Assembly (NCBI GenBank): GCA_040954595.2
Contig: CM082585.2
Location: forward strand, 2,914,001 to 2,978,000
Reading direction: 5' to 3'
Length of the DNA stretch: 64,000 nucleotides
Origin: Balanoglossus misakiensis
Taxonomy: Eukaryota > Hemichordata
Shown: positions 29,875-41,899 of the stretch, one piece after another
Layout: the number at the start of each line of letters is the position of its first letter
How positions within the stretch are numbered: position 1 is the first letter of the stretch
Made by a program: the position numbers and the translations under genes
Notes under the pieces: generated by a model
Seen by the model: the letters and a program-made list of their open reading frames with translations, nothing else
Database searches by the model: none
Told to the model about the DNA's origin: nothing

Positions 29875-31612
29875 ATACTACCGATTTCAAAATACCTTGG
29901 AAATTCTTTGTGTTCGAGTGTTACAATAAACGTCTCCCATGATAAGAAAAAAACGTCTAAGTTCATGAAACTGAATACCGCACTTTGTTTATTTTGCAAC
30001 AAAGTGACCGTTTCAAACGTGCGTAATCCCACTGTAAGATTGTCTGTAGTCTACTCTGAACCTTGTATGAGGATGTTTTGCACTGACAACCAAGGAAACT
30101 TCGTAATGATGGAGAGCAATATATCGAGTATTTAAAATGACAAACTCCTTCGATTTCATACGAAGAAATTCAACAAAAATTGGCGGAATTTTCGCAAGCA
30201 GACGTGTCAATACCCACCGTCTGTCGAACCGTCAGAAATCGTTTGTCCGACCAAACGTGGACTTGGAAAAAAAATGGCGTGTTGCAAACGACGAGAGTTG
30301 TTTAGCGTGTCGAATGCTGCTCTACGAAGCTCGTAGTTACCTTCTGACCGGGACATTTACGCTTGAACGGACTGCGTTCCCCCACTTCAGGTCGGTATAT
30401 TCCTTTGAAGCAGAGACGTGAATTGCTAGTTCTGCGGGTTGCAGTGTATCCCGTCTGTTGAACTTTCTTTTAGAGAATCGACGTATTGCGAAGAGAGACG
30501 ATTGAGATGAGAATAAGCAGTGTAGGATAGAGACGACATACCAAACTGCCGTGTTGTATTCTGAATTTGTGTTGTTGAAATGAAATACAACGGAAGAGTT
30601 TGAACCGCATCGCTGTGTGGACTGATAGTTTTGTGGCTAATTCGGGCGTGCGAGGCCGCCACTAACCTTGCAGCGATCATCCGGCAGCTTGAGAACTTTC
30701 TCGACCTACGCATGAACTTGTTTGTGGCAGCAAAATATATGAACTCAGCGTGACAGGTTACATTGTTTGAAAAATAACGTCGGCGCTTCATCGCGCCCAG
30801 CGGATTTTTTTTTTGAGATCTGGCTTTTTCAACGTTTGTTTGGCGTTCATGATTAGTATAAATCCATGTTCTTGTTCCGCTATTTCCATTCCAAAAACCC
30901 CAAAGTTTTAAACGTGTACACTTTGACTAGAAAATGCCTCAGACACCTTCATATGCTGTCCGGCAGCCGGGGTGGGATATCCGACCGCGGTGCAGCTCAA
31001 AGTGGCGTGGAGCTGGTCATGTTGGGAGCGGTGCTGTCGGATCGACGTCTTCGCCTACACTTTTCATACCCGCCGGCGTGCGGCAATCGGCAAGAACCCA
31101 TCGGACGGAACCCAGTCCGTTTAAGCGCAAATGTCCCGGTCAGAAGGTAACTACGAGCTTCGTAGAGCAGCATCGACACGCTAAACAACTCTCGTCGTTT
31201 GCAACACGCCATTTTTTTCCAAGTCCACGTTTTGTCGGACAAACGATTTCTGACGGTTCGACAGACGGTGGGTATACACACGTCTGCTTGCGAAAATTCT
31301 GCCAATTTTTGTTGAATTTCTTCGTATGAAATCGAAGGAGTTTGTCGTTTCAAATACTCGATATATTGCTCTTCATCATTAGGAAGTTTCCTTGGTTGTC
31401 AGTGCAAAACATCCTGCTACAAGGTTCAGAGTAGACTACAGACAATCTTACAGTGGGATTACGCACGTTTGAAACGGTCACTTTGTTGCAAAATAAACAA
31501 AGTGCGGTATTCAGTTTCATGAACTTAGACGTTTTTTTTCTTATCATGGGAGACGTTTATTGTAACACTCGAACACAAAGAATTTCCAAGGTATTTTGAA
31601 ATCGGTAGTAAT
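29875..31612. mobile_element. large foldback element with HTH-coding arms
   Basis: About 510-base arms (29875-30383 and 31103-31612) are inverted copies around a 719-base spacer. Each arm encodes, facing the centre on the left and away on the right by symmetry, SISYEEIQQKLAEFSQADV then IPTVCRTVRNRLSDK, a helix-turn-helix like the N-terminus of Tc1-like or ISL2EU transposases. No catalytic domain remains. It lies inside the protease of the LTR element at 31613-32835; a clear target duplication was not found. Confidence 0.7.
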
Positions 31613-32804
31613 GGTGTTATACAATCAGCTTGAAGTGCCCGTTGTGTGCTTCTTTGTATTGGTGCACCGATGTATTTCGCAGTGGATGCCTTTATAATGT
31701 TTGTCTCCGCCCCTGTATCTAGTGTCAGTCGTAACGGGTGATGGCGGTAAAAGGCTTTGACATATGGGGATTGTTTAATGTTGACACGGTATGTGCGAAC
31801 GGGGTCGATGTCGATGGCGGCCTCGTTGTCGAAATAATTTTGTAGTGGACTGCCGTCGTCCTCCTCATCATGACATGTAGTGTGTCGACTTTTGGTGAGG
31901 TATAACCTGTCCTCCTGAGGTAAGAATTTGCACTTACTCAGGAAATGTTGATATTTTGGACGTCCTGCTTGCTTGCATAGGGGGCATGACTTGTTGCTTT
32001 GGCATCTACTGGCTGGTGTATCATCACTATATGTGGCTGCAGGCTGCGTATTTGTACGTGTGCGAACAAATGACTTGGCGACAGACCGGAGGACCTTGGC
32101 CTCGGATGCTGAGTGGATCAGCAGAGAGGGTAACGCCTGGGATATTTCTGGTTTAAGGGTGGCTAGTGTTTTTGACCTCAACTCCGTCCCATAGCGTTGC
32201 TTTACCAGGTTAGGGAGATCTGGGTGGACGAGTCGTAGCCAGGTGAGGACCACCATATTTTCTAATGTGGGTGACATATCTTCATCAACGCCTGGCTGTG
32301 TACCGAGGTGGCTGATGTTGCCATCCACTGGTAGTAAATTATCTTCTACAAATGATTTCAGCCGTTGGTACAGGTCTTCAGGTCGCTCATCAGTTTATAG
32401 TTTAATATTGTTAAAGTCTAAGAAGTGAGCACCTGATGACTGAAACCCGTAGTGGAGACGAATAGCCTGCCAAATTGATGTTATAGAAGTCGAATTCTTA
32501 ATGATCGTGTTGCGAGATATAACGGGGCAGAAGTTCGCGATCTGACCCAGCATTAGTTCGAGGTGTGTGACTTTCTGTCCTGAAGTGCACCGCCTACGTT
32601 CGTCAATATCTACACCGTCATCGGTAAACCCACGTAGTGGTGAAGTATTCGATTTATTACCCCACGTACCACCTTCGACGAGGAAATCGGCGAAGTTCGG
32701 GTCCAGGGAAAGTACATATTGTAAGTTCTGACGCCACGCTTCGAAGGAAGTGATGGTCTCCCGTTTGGTGAGGCTCCATTGTTTTGGAGCTCGTACGGTG
32801 AAGG
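31613..32804 (-). pseudogene. LTR-retroelement gag and start of protease
   Basis: Minus-strand reading from [18 protein letters not shown] at 32804 through a gag body ([25 protein letters not shown]) and a zinc-knuckle-like SCPLCKQAG...HFLSKC, to the aspartic-protease motif LTLDTGAETNIIK near 31695. One in-frame TAA at about 32397 separates the two long ORFs, and the protease is cut off by the foldback element at 31612. RT, integrase and LTRs were not seen next to it. Most like Ty3/gypsy elements of invertebrates. Position and breaks are described only. Confidence 0.7.
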
Positions 32805-33332
32805 TCGCCATATTGCTTTGACTAAAACGGAACACTGATAGTCCGTGGGCTGGAGGGGTCCACCGTGCACCCCCGCCCCCATAAACCTACCACTTGGGTA
32901 TTTTTTGTTCTTTAGAACGTGCTGAACAAGAAAAAAGATGTTAACATTGAATATTTTGGGTTGCACTACCCCTCCGGAGTGGTTTTTGAATGGTATGTGC
33001 CGCTCAAAATGGCGAAAAATTGGTTGGGGTAGGGGGTACTATATTCTCTCCTAAAAAAAAAACTAGCATGAAATTACATAAACCTTATATTTTTAGAAAG
33101 CTTAGATACTACTCTTTACGGGAAGCACAAACTTTATTAACAAATATTTATCAAAATTTAATTATATGATTGTTAAATTAATTTTTACGGCAATTTTAAA
33201 AGTTTTCACCCAAAAGACAATGTTACAATGTGATTTTCTTTTTGTAAAGCAAATTTTGACAACTTTTTAGGTTTGGATTATTTTATTCTATATATTAAAC
33301 AAGAAGACAAATGTTAACATTAGTTATTTAAC

Positions 33333-33512
33333 ATTATATTATACCAGTATATTGATGGTGTAAATCACGCTATTTGATTGGTCGAGACACGACACGTGAC
33401 CGTGATATATTAGCCATATACCACAGTCATAATGCACGCAAAACTCGTAGTCAAAGAAAATGCCTTTTTAAAATGTTTTATGCAAAGTTTCAATATACTG
33501 GCATAATATAAT
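33333..33512. mobile_element. hairpin MITE
   Basis: ATTATATTATACCAGTATA at 33333 pairs with the inverted end at 33490-33512. It abuts a second hairpin element. Confidence 0.55.
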
Positions 33513-33656
33513 AGCAATAAAACACCCCCAGCCATGGTATACCACTCGATTTTGACCAGTTCAACTCCATATACGCACTCGCTATCGCTCGTGCGTATAT
33601 GTCGTGAACTGGTCAAAATCTCGTGGTATACCATGGCTGGGGGTGCTTTATTGCTT
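33512..33656. mobile_element. hairpin MITE
   Basis: AGCAATAAAACACCCCCAGC and an arm of about 65 bases pair with the inverted copy ending GGGGGTGCTTTATTGCT, around the centre CGCTATCGCTCG. Confidence 0.7.
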
Positions 33657-34752
33657 AAATACAATACTTCTTAAGAGACAACTTTGAAATGCATGTATCC
33701 TATGGGATTACGCATGGTCTTGGGGTAGGGGGTACTATATCCTCTCCTAAAAAATAAAACTAGCATGAAATTACATAAACCTTATATTTTTAGAAAGCTT
33801 AGACACTGCTCTTTACGGGAAGCACAAACTTAAGTATAAAAAATTATGAATATTTAATTATAAGATTTTTAAATTAATTTTTTCGGCAATTTTGAAAATA
33901 TTCACCCCAAAGACAACGCAAATAATTGTGATTTTCTTTTTGTGAAGCAAATTTTTGACATCTTTTGGGGGTTTGGATTATTGACTTCTATTTATTAAAC
34001 AAGAAAACAAATGTTAACATTAGTTATATAACAATACAATACTTCTTTAGAGACAACTTTGAAATGCATGTATCCTATGGGATTACGCATGGTCTTGGGG
34101 TAGGGGGTACTATATCCTCTCCTACAACAATAAAACTAGCTTCAAAGTACATAAACCTTATATTTTTAGAAAACTTAGACACTGCTCTTTACGGGAAGTG
34201 CAAACTGGAGTAATATTAATTTTTGATTATTTAATTATATGATTTTTAAATTATTTTTTTCGCAATTTTGAAAATATTCACCCCAAAGACAACGCAACAA
34301 TTGTGATTTTTCTTTTTGTGAAGCAAATTTTTGACAACTTTTTAGGTTTGGATTATTTATTTTTATAGTCATAAACTGGACAAAACATCTCTACATCTCA
34401 AAAGAAAACAAAATGTTCAAGTACAGAAATTTTTGAAAATATTCCAGTACCTGTAGTGTGTGTGATTCTCCATTGCCTTTGCTTGGTAAGTATCAATTTC
34501 TTGTATATTATTGAGGTAAGATAAAAATCTGCGAAGGTTTGGCAATACTGGCTTAAATTTACATTTAAAGATCAAATTCTTTGACAGTAATATAAAGTAA
34601 TTCAGGGCTAACCACTCATCTTTTGTGTGGTTACTTTGAAAATTCTATTTTATACCCACCAAAACATCAAAAGGGGAAAGCTCAATGGCAATATTACACT
34701 TTGTCTGTAATTGCAACTCTACATCCTTCCAAAAAGAGAAAATATAGTCGCA

Positions 34753-37512
34753 GACTTTTCTGACCATCTACCCATTGTGTTACATATTGACCTTGACATA
34801 TACACTAACTTTGAACAACCCATAATAATTGAAGAGAATTGAACAAAGAAATTAGTGAAGTTTAAGTGGAATCAAGAGTTGAAGGATAATTTCATTGAAA
34901 GGGTGAACATGTCTGAACATTGGGATCATGTAACAACTGCCCTGAACAGAGGTGATGCTAATGAATGTGTTAAATATATAGGTGCAATTTTTGAAGCCGC
35001 TGGGTCAGAAATGAAAGTGTGTACAAAATTAAATTACAACTCCCACTTGCAATGTAATATTCATGCTCCCTGGTTTGATGCTGAATGTATTTCTCTGAAA
35101 TCTGTTAAAAATAAGAGCCTACGTAAATTTCGTATTATGAATAGAGAGGTCGATTTGTCGGAGTATAATGAAACTAAGAGGAAATTTAAGGTGCTTTGCA
35201 GAAAAAAGAAACGAGATTACCAGGAAGAATTAAAATTCTCACTTGTGAAAGACATCAGCGATACTGGTTCAATATGGGAAAAGTTTCGTTTGCTGAATAG
35301 GAAGTTTTCAAAGTCAGAAATCCCAGCCAGTCATTGGATTGAGCATTTCAAAAAGTTGTTTCAGGCCCTCCCTGTAGACATGGATATTCAGAACATAACA
35401 ATGGGCGACACTGGTTACGCATCTGATGAATTGATTTTGAATAAGCCTATTACAGTGGATGAGATATCTAAAGCCATCCAGAAGCTTAAAACTGGAAAAG
35501 CACCGGGTTTCGATGGCCTGCCAGCTGAATTTTTTAAAGTATCTGAGAATATTCTCCTTCCATATCTTGTGCGCCTTTTCAACTTAATTTTTGACTCTGG
35601 AAACTTTCCTGATGGTTGGTCCATGGGAGTCATTGTACCTCTCCACAAATCAGGCGATAAAGGCAATGTAAACAATTATAGAGGTATCACTCTTTTGAGT
35701 AATTTCAGTAAAATTTTCACTACTATTCTTAACGAGAGGTTGACTACATGGGCCGATACGGAAGGCAAGTTATCAGAGTGTCAGGCAGGGTTTAGAAAAG
35801 GGTATTCCACTTTACATAATATTTTCTCTCTTTATGCAATTGTACAAAAATATCTGGGAAGACGAGGGGGACGATTTTATTGCGTTTTTGTTGACTTTGC
35901 CAAAGCATTTGACACTGTTAATCATACACTTTTATTTATGTCACTTTTACAGAATGGTGTGCAAGGTAAAATGTTCATAATCCTTAAAAGCATATATAAA
36001 GACGTCAAATCTTGCGTCAGAGTGAAACAACATATAACAGAATGTTTTGACTGTCCATCGGGTGTGCGTCAAGGTTGCATCCTCAGCCCGTTTTTATTTG
36101 CTATATTTATTAATGAACTACAAAATATGGTTGAAAATGCAGGTCACATGGGTATACAAATAACACAGGAATTGAAAGATATTTTCCTCCTACTGTATGC
36201 TGATGACATCACGATGTTTGCAGACACTGTAGTTGGTTTGTAGAGGTTGCTAAACACGCTTAATTTATTTACTGAAAAATGTAAAATGAAAGTAAATTTG
36301 TCCAAAACAAAAATTATTGTATTTAGAAACGGTGGTATAATTAAGAAAACAGAAAAATGGCTATATGGAGGAGAACAAGTGAACGTTGTATCTTATTATA
36401 AATATCTGGGTATTGTGTTTTCTAGTCGAAATGTATGGTTTAAGGCTGTACAAACTTTATCTGAACAGGCCAAGAAAGCTATATTTTCTGTCAACCGCTT
36501 TACACGAAAATTTGGAGAACTCCCTTGTCAGCTTTACTTTAAAGTGTTTGATATAATGATCTTGCCAATTTTGACATATGGCTCAGAGATATGGGGTTTT
36601 CAACCCTACGCATGCGCAGAAACTGTACATTATAAGTATTGTAAACGCTTTTTAGGCGTAAAAAGTAACACTCCAAATGCCGCTGTAATAGGGGAATTGG
36701 GCAGACCACCTATTTTCGTTCATACATACATTCGATGCATAAAATGGTGGCTGAAATTATTATCTATGCCAAATACACAAATAGCAAAACATTCATATAC
36801 ACTTCTTGTAAGAGAAGATTTATTGGGGAAAACAAATTGGGCATCTCATATTCGTAATATACTTTATAGATATGGTTATGGATATGCTTGGATTAATCAG
36901 GGAGTTGGTAATGAAAAATTGTTTATTACACTGTTTTCAGATACAGTAAAAGACTGGTGGGGGGAAATTTCTAGCACAAGCCGTTTACAAATGTTTTGTC
37001 AATTAAAGAATAGCCCATGCCTTGAAAATTATTTATTTAATGTTAAAATTAACAAACATAGAAAGGCCCTTTCACAGATACGATGTTCCGGCCACCAGCT
37101 TTCTATTGAAACTGGCCGCAGCAAAGGTCTGGATAGGTCTGAAAGGTTATGTGAAATTTGTAATACATGTATCGTTGAAGACGAATATCATTTTCTTTTT
37201 GAATGTACACTTTATCAAAATCTTAGGGAGAAATATTTACCAAAGTGTTTTACAAGATATCATTATCAAGCAAATATGGTCAAACTTTTCACCTCAGGTG
37301 ATAATAATATTATAAATAACCTGGCAAAATATGTATATCAAGCATTCGAATTGCGGAAAGAAGCACTAAATTTGTAATAGCATGCAATACTCTGTCTAAA
37401 TGTTTTGTATAATTTTGTGGTGCAATCAAATCAAATTCTTTACCTCTGTATCATTTTGATGTACTAAATGCAATGGGCCGGTGGCCTTTATGCAAATAAA
37501 TATTATTATTAT
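34753..37512 (+). mobile_element. 5'-truncated LINE with 14-bp target-site duplication
   Basis: AAAATATAGTCGCA occurs at 34739-34752 and 37513-37526, exactly bounding the insertion. Contents: ORF2 lacking the endonuclease, 3' UTR with GGGCCGGTGGCC as in the LINE at 14148-21241, and an (ATT)n-like tail. The insertion lies in the C-terminal zinc-like region of a minus-strand L1-like LINE. Confidence 0.88.
34855..37377 (+). pseudogene. LINE ORF2 reverse transcriptase, one nonsense codon
   Basis: Reads from a linker (WNQELKDNFIERV) through RT motifs KAPGFDGLPAEFF, NNYRGITLLSNFSKI, QAGFRKGYST, FVDFAKAFD, GVRQGCILSPFLFAIFIN and LLYADDITMF to a C-terminal CEICNTCIVEDEYHFLFEC. A single TAG at 36241-36243 (where the sister copy has CAG, Gln) splits it into 462- and 376-codon ORFs. 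Endonuclease missing by 5' truncation. Confidence 0.88.
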
Positions 37513-37526
37513 AAAATATAGTCGCA

Positions 37527-38350
37527 TTCGAAAAATAAATGTATAAGGCTTTCCTCATAATTTTCACAGAAGGTGCATTTCACAGAATCGCATTTTCCCC
37601 TTTATCTTCAAAAAAAATATTTTTAGTACAGATTCTACTAGCAATTCTGAATTGAAAATTACGCTAAGTGGAATCCTTTGTTACAATAAATGTTAAGGCA
37701 TAGTGTAATTGCGAATCAAATCCCGAAGAGGTTTTTCCATTTTTACGTACATCTCATCGGTTTAAGATTATTCTTCAAAAATAACTTAAGTAAAATAGAG
37801 TAGGTTGTTTGCAGGATCTGTTTGTGTAATACATGTTTGGGTGGTCATTATTTACAGAGCCTTGTTGCTGAATCTTTCTGAACCGTGATCTTGGAATAGC
37901 GTTGATTAAACCCATATAAAGGAGACGGCTGGTGAAAAATTATGTCTGTTACTAAAATCTTGGAAAGATAAAATGGAACCGGAAAAATCTAATAAATCCG
38001 AAATATACATTACAACATTATCATACCAGTTTTTATAAAATATGGTAGCGTTGTTAACTTTCAGCTCTGGATTGAACCATATACACCTTTTTTATGTTAT
38101 TAATAGGGTCGGGGGGGGGGGGGGTAAAGTTTTTGACCAACATAGTAGTACTGAGTACCAGAAGCTATGACGTGAAAATCTGTTTCTGGGAAACTCAACG
38201 ACCTGAGCGGGGGTGAAGTGGGTAAGATAAGCAGGGGATATACCCACAGTTTAAACATTTATATCCACTAAGAATATTGATTGGACATTAATCTGTTAAT
38301 CCACGAAGCACGCACTGCTTGAAAGAAAGATGGGTCATTCGCAAACCCCA
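37527..38350. other. degenerate LINE 3' coding sequence
   Basis: Continuation of the minus-strand L1-like element, with frequent stops. A G homopolymer of about 12 lies at 38110-38122. Confidence 0.45.
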
Positions 38351-39200
38351 CTCATCACAATTACAATTTTAATCTATTGACTTTATCCGATAAAACTCTA
38401 ATAAGTGTACAGATTTGACTTTCTGACATGGGAGGTAAGGGTGAGAAAATATGAATAAACTTTGACAAAGCAAGTGTTTTAGCTATTGTAATCTTCCCAC
38501 ATAAGGTCACAGGTCGCCATGACCATTTAGTAAGCAGTGTGGACACTTCCCTTACTTTTGGTGTAAAATTTAACATTATCGAGCCCAACAAGATCAACGT
38601 TCAAGTTAATACCAAGAACTGTTAACGGTTCATCAACCCATAATAAGTTCTTGTTTGGCAACAAAATATCATGTGAATGGCATTTAGCGCCAAACCAAAC
38701 CAATTTAGTTTTTTGGTAGTTAATTCGCAAACCCGACAGAAAAGTAAAGAAACCCAAGGTAGCAAACAGATTTTTTCAGAGAACTTTCAGAACCATCTAA
38801 AAATAAAAAAGTATCATCTGCGTATTGCCCCAGTAAATTTGTTTTATCTCTAAGTGTAATTCTATATTACTATGAGCTCTGATTTCATGCGCAAGTTTTT
38901 CAACACAGGTGATAAACAGGTACGGTGATAGAGGATCACCTTGTCTAACACCTCTCTCGAGGGGAAAAAATCAGAAAAGTTTCCGTTATTTATAACACAA
39001 CTAGTGGTGTTTTTATAAAACACTTTGACCCATTTTCTGAAAGAGGGATCAAAATTAAACTTTCTCAATGCTTTATCGATAAATTCCCAAGAAAGCGTGT
39101 CAAACGCCTTTTCAAAGTCTAGAAGTACAAGCAAACCCGGGACCTTGTCTATCTTTGAAGTTAACAATACATCATAAATCAAACGTGACTAGCTGTCATG

Positions 39201-39403
39201 GTGAAAATTAAGGCCAGCCATGAAAGCGTCCTTTCAAAGACTAATTTCACTAAGTCTTGTTAGACGAAAATACAACAAATTAGACCACAAAACGATTGCA
39301 ATGATCTCCATTATGTGTTGAAATTCTAGTTTTTCATACCCTTCTACGTCGGTGTCAGGAAAATTTTTGAAAGGACGCTTTCATGGCTGGCCTTAATTTT
39401 CAC
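39201..39403. mobile_element. hairpin MITE
   Basis: GTGAAAATTAAGGCCAGCCA at 39201 pairs over about 38 bases with the inverted end at 39366-39403 (TTTGAAAGGACGCTTTCATG...). TTAA lies within both arms, not outside them. Confidence 0.75.
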
Positions 39404-39959
39404 AGCTTGGCTTGCATTATAATGAAGCCGTTCACGCTTTTTTTCTTCCATCTCTATATTCACCTACTGGTTTACATAACAAAACAAAAAAAAAAACAGA
39501 TTTGAAAGAGAAACTTCTTGCTAATCAAAAGTTAATGCAAAAAATTCTATTCATTTTTGTGCATATTTCAGAGCGGTTTTGACAGTTTTTTTGAAAAGGG
39601 GGCGTGGCATGTTCATCTGTAATCCGAGCCAAGTAATCAGCATCAGCTTCTGGTCATACTTTATGGAACGTTTGTTATTTTTAGTTTGTTTACAGTTATT
39701 GTAATTGTGTCACGAAAATTCTACTTGAACGTATTCAGAAACGAATTTGTCAAACACATAGCAACAGCACTTAATACCAATGAATAATGGCAACACCCGC
39801 TATTGTTGGATCCTCAAAAATCTTCTGAAACGGCTCGACGATAATAATAATACTTTTCAGAACAGAAGACGGCTATTAGAACTGAAACCTGACCCTGCAA
39901 TGAGAGTTTGTCGGAAAAAAAACGTTTGGAGGAATAGAGTGTCTCGGTAGATGTCTACA

Positions 39960-40110
39960 TTACAATGCTATGGGTCTTCAGATACTTCCCCCCGGTCGTC
40001 CCACAATGCAACGCGTTTTTCAAGATGGCGGTTAATACAGCTTTGCCCTATACCCGTACACGTGAAAACGCGCTTTGACAAATCTAGCACACCGGAAGTG
40101 AGCAAACCAT
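39960..40110. promoter_or_regulatory. CpG-rich segment with YY1-like motif
   Basis: A locally CpG-rich stretch with CAAGATGGCGGTTAA (40020-40034), the core of YY1-type sites found near transcription starts. An ORF of 77 codons runs across it on the minus strand, but I do not recognise it. Promoter role is a guess. Confidence 0.25.
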
Positions 40111-40199
40111 TCGCAAAAACCGTCCCCCATTGTCCACCATTAGATAATATGCTGTTTGAAGACATTGTTTCGTTCAACACTGTATAGGGAACATGAAAC

Positions 40200-41165
40200 A
40201 ACAGGTCAATTGACTTAAACTAGGTATAGAAGGTTCAGATCGATGGTTTTTAAACTGGTACGTTCTATTGCTTGTTATGTCGATTCGAATCATGGCGGGC
40301 AAATGGTCACACGGACATCGATTTTCATGAAATTCGACTCTAATTTTTTACTTACCGTGTTCACACGACGCCATGCTGGAAGGGAGGGTGTGACGTACAA
40401 GTTCAAACCGAAAATACTCGAAAGTCGATGTACATAACGTCAATAACAGGCCGATAACATCCAAGAGCGAACTTCGACAAATACTTCCACATTTCCATGC
40501 CAGGGACGTCACGATATGCAAATACAGGGTCTGAGCATGCGCAGACATATTGTAGGCAGTCGCTAAATTTGGAGGTTTGTCCTACTGATTATACCATCAT
40601 TGGAGAACGGGACAAACTCGTTAGTGACACAACAAACGATGTAAAACAAAACCAGGTACGTAGTATAGTTTAGGATCACATGTAAGAACAAAACTGGTTT
40701 ATACTCGAGGCGAGTTACTTATGTCCCGTGATCCTTGAAATAATAATAGCTGAAAGGCAGAAATATATTTAACACTGCTTCTTTGCGAAACCACCTGTTA
40801 GTTTATCAACTAAGCCCGAAAAAACTGTACTTAAAAAGTTCGTGCACCATACCCAAAGCTCAACTGTACTGGGAAGTTCGTCTGGCTGTTCTGATACATC
40901 TCTCTGTCTGCCTGCCTGCTTGCTTGTGCGCATGACTCTCTGGTCTAACATAATACAGAACACCACAACAAGCATAATCATGCGCAAACTTGTTTAAAAT
41001 TAACACTTAACATGCAAAGTTTCTCAACAGGATATTTTTGCATGGAATATCCGTTTGATGCACGCCCGGAAGAATATGGTTAAGACGACAGCAACGCTTC
41101 TTAGAAGAGGCCTTCAACCACTGATCAAGTGCAAATGATTAACGTGGACTGGATTCATCCAAAGT
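40200..41165. other. no feature recognised
   Basis: Unique-looking sequence with short ORFs; nothing supported. Confidence 0.35.
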
Positions 41166-41880
41166 AGATTATAATAATAGTATTAATAGTTTATTCTCAA
41201 ATAAGATCATAATCATAGCAACTCAAATACAAGTCAGCATTAACAATAGAAAGTTGAAGAGAGAAAAAGACTGAACAGTATTTGCGTTAGCAACTAATCG
41301 AGGTCAGACTTTTAACCAGATATACATTACTGAGTAAATCAGTAGGTGGCAACTGCTTCTAATACATGCACCATACCATAAAAGACTAACTTGTATAGCT
41401 ATATGACAAGTAGTGAAAAATTCTCAGTGTAGTGAAAACGGGTCGCGGAAATATGCACCAAAGAACAAATAATGTTTTCACTTCTTAAATCTGTAACGAG
41501 AGTGAAATTTTTTATCCTTTCTGGAATGCTATTCCATACTGTGGGACCAACAAATTTCAAATTGATTGAAGTCTGACCTAACCGACTGTTATATTTGGGG
41601 GTATGAAGAATATTTTGGTCTCTTGAACGAGTACCATGGGGATGGTGTAATTGGGAGAAATAAGAGTCAAAATGCGAAGGAAGTCTATTATGAAGTGTGT
41701 CATAGACGAAAATAGCAACTTGTAACTTAAATTGACTGTATATATCGAGAATCTCTAGCTTTTTAAATAATGGGGCACTAGGAGCATCGTAATTACTGGC
41801 TGTAAGAATGCGTAAAATCCGTTTTTGAATTATAAAAATGTCATGAAGATATGTTTTGAAAGTATCGACTATTAGTATTA
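41165..41880 (-). mobile_element. LINE 3' end fragment
   Basis: Minus strand from about 41830: LTASNYDAPSAPLFKKLEIL, then FVYDTLHNRLPSHFDSYF, RSRDQNILHTPKYNSRLGQT and FVGPTVWNSIPERIK. This is the C-terminal tail of CR1/L2/Rex-type LINE ORF2. An AT-rich triplet tail (TATTAATACTATTATTATAA on the minus strand) ends it near 41167. Confidence 0.65.
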
Positions 41881-41899
41881 CACAGGGAGTCGTTTTGCG

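Larger units (their letters stand above)
33015..34370. repeat. three direct repeats of about 340-370 bp
   Basis: Copies start near 33018, 33716 and 34091 with GGGGTAGGGGGTACTATAT and share ACCTTATATTTTTAGAAA and CTCTTTACGGGAAG. Copies 2 and 3 also share the upstream block ATGTATCCTATGGGATTACG. Two hairpin MITEs (33333-33656) separate copies 1 and 2. Non-coding. Confidence 0.75.
34390..39182 (-). mobile_element. L1/Tx1-like LINE fragment, split by another LINE
   Basis: Minus-strand RT pieces: LLVLLDFEKAFDTLSWEFI (39140-39080), QYADDTFLFLDGSESSLKK (near 38820), SGLRINYQKTKLVWFGAKC and LTKWSWRPVTLCGKITIAKT (38540-38470), then the C-terminal zinc-like CTFCENYEESLIHLFFECD. That last motif starts left of 37590 and continues on the far side of the inserted LINE (34752 downwards: FWKDVELQLQTKC, LIFKCKFKPVLP). 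Several stops and frame changes; 5' part missing. Boundaries at the low end are approximate. Confidence 0.7.

Noticed and set aside
30866-31329. Arg/Ser-rich ORFs in the foldback spacer
   Set aside because: Overlap the inverted arm and give no recognisable domain; the HTH reading on the minus strand explains the conserved part.
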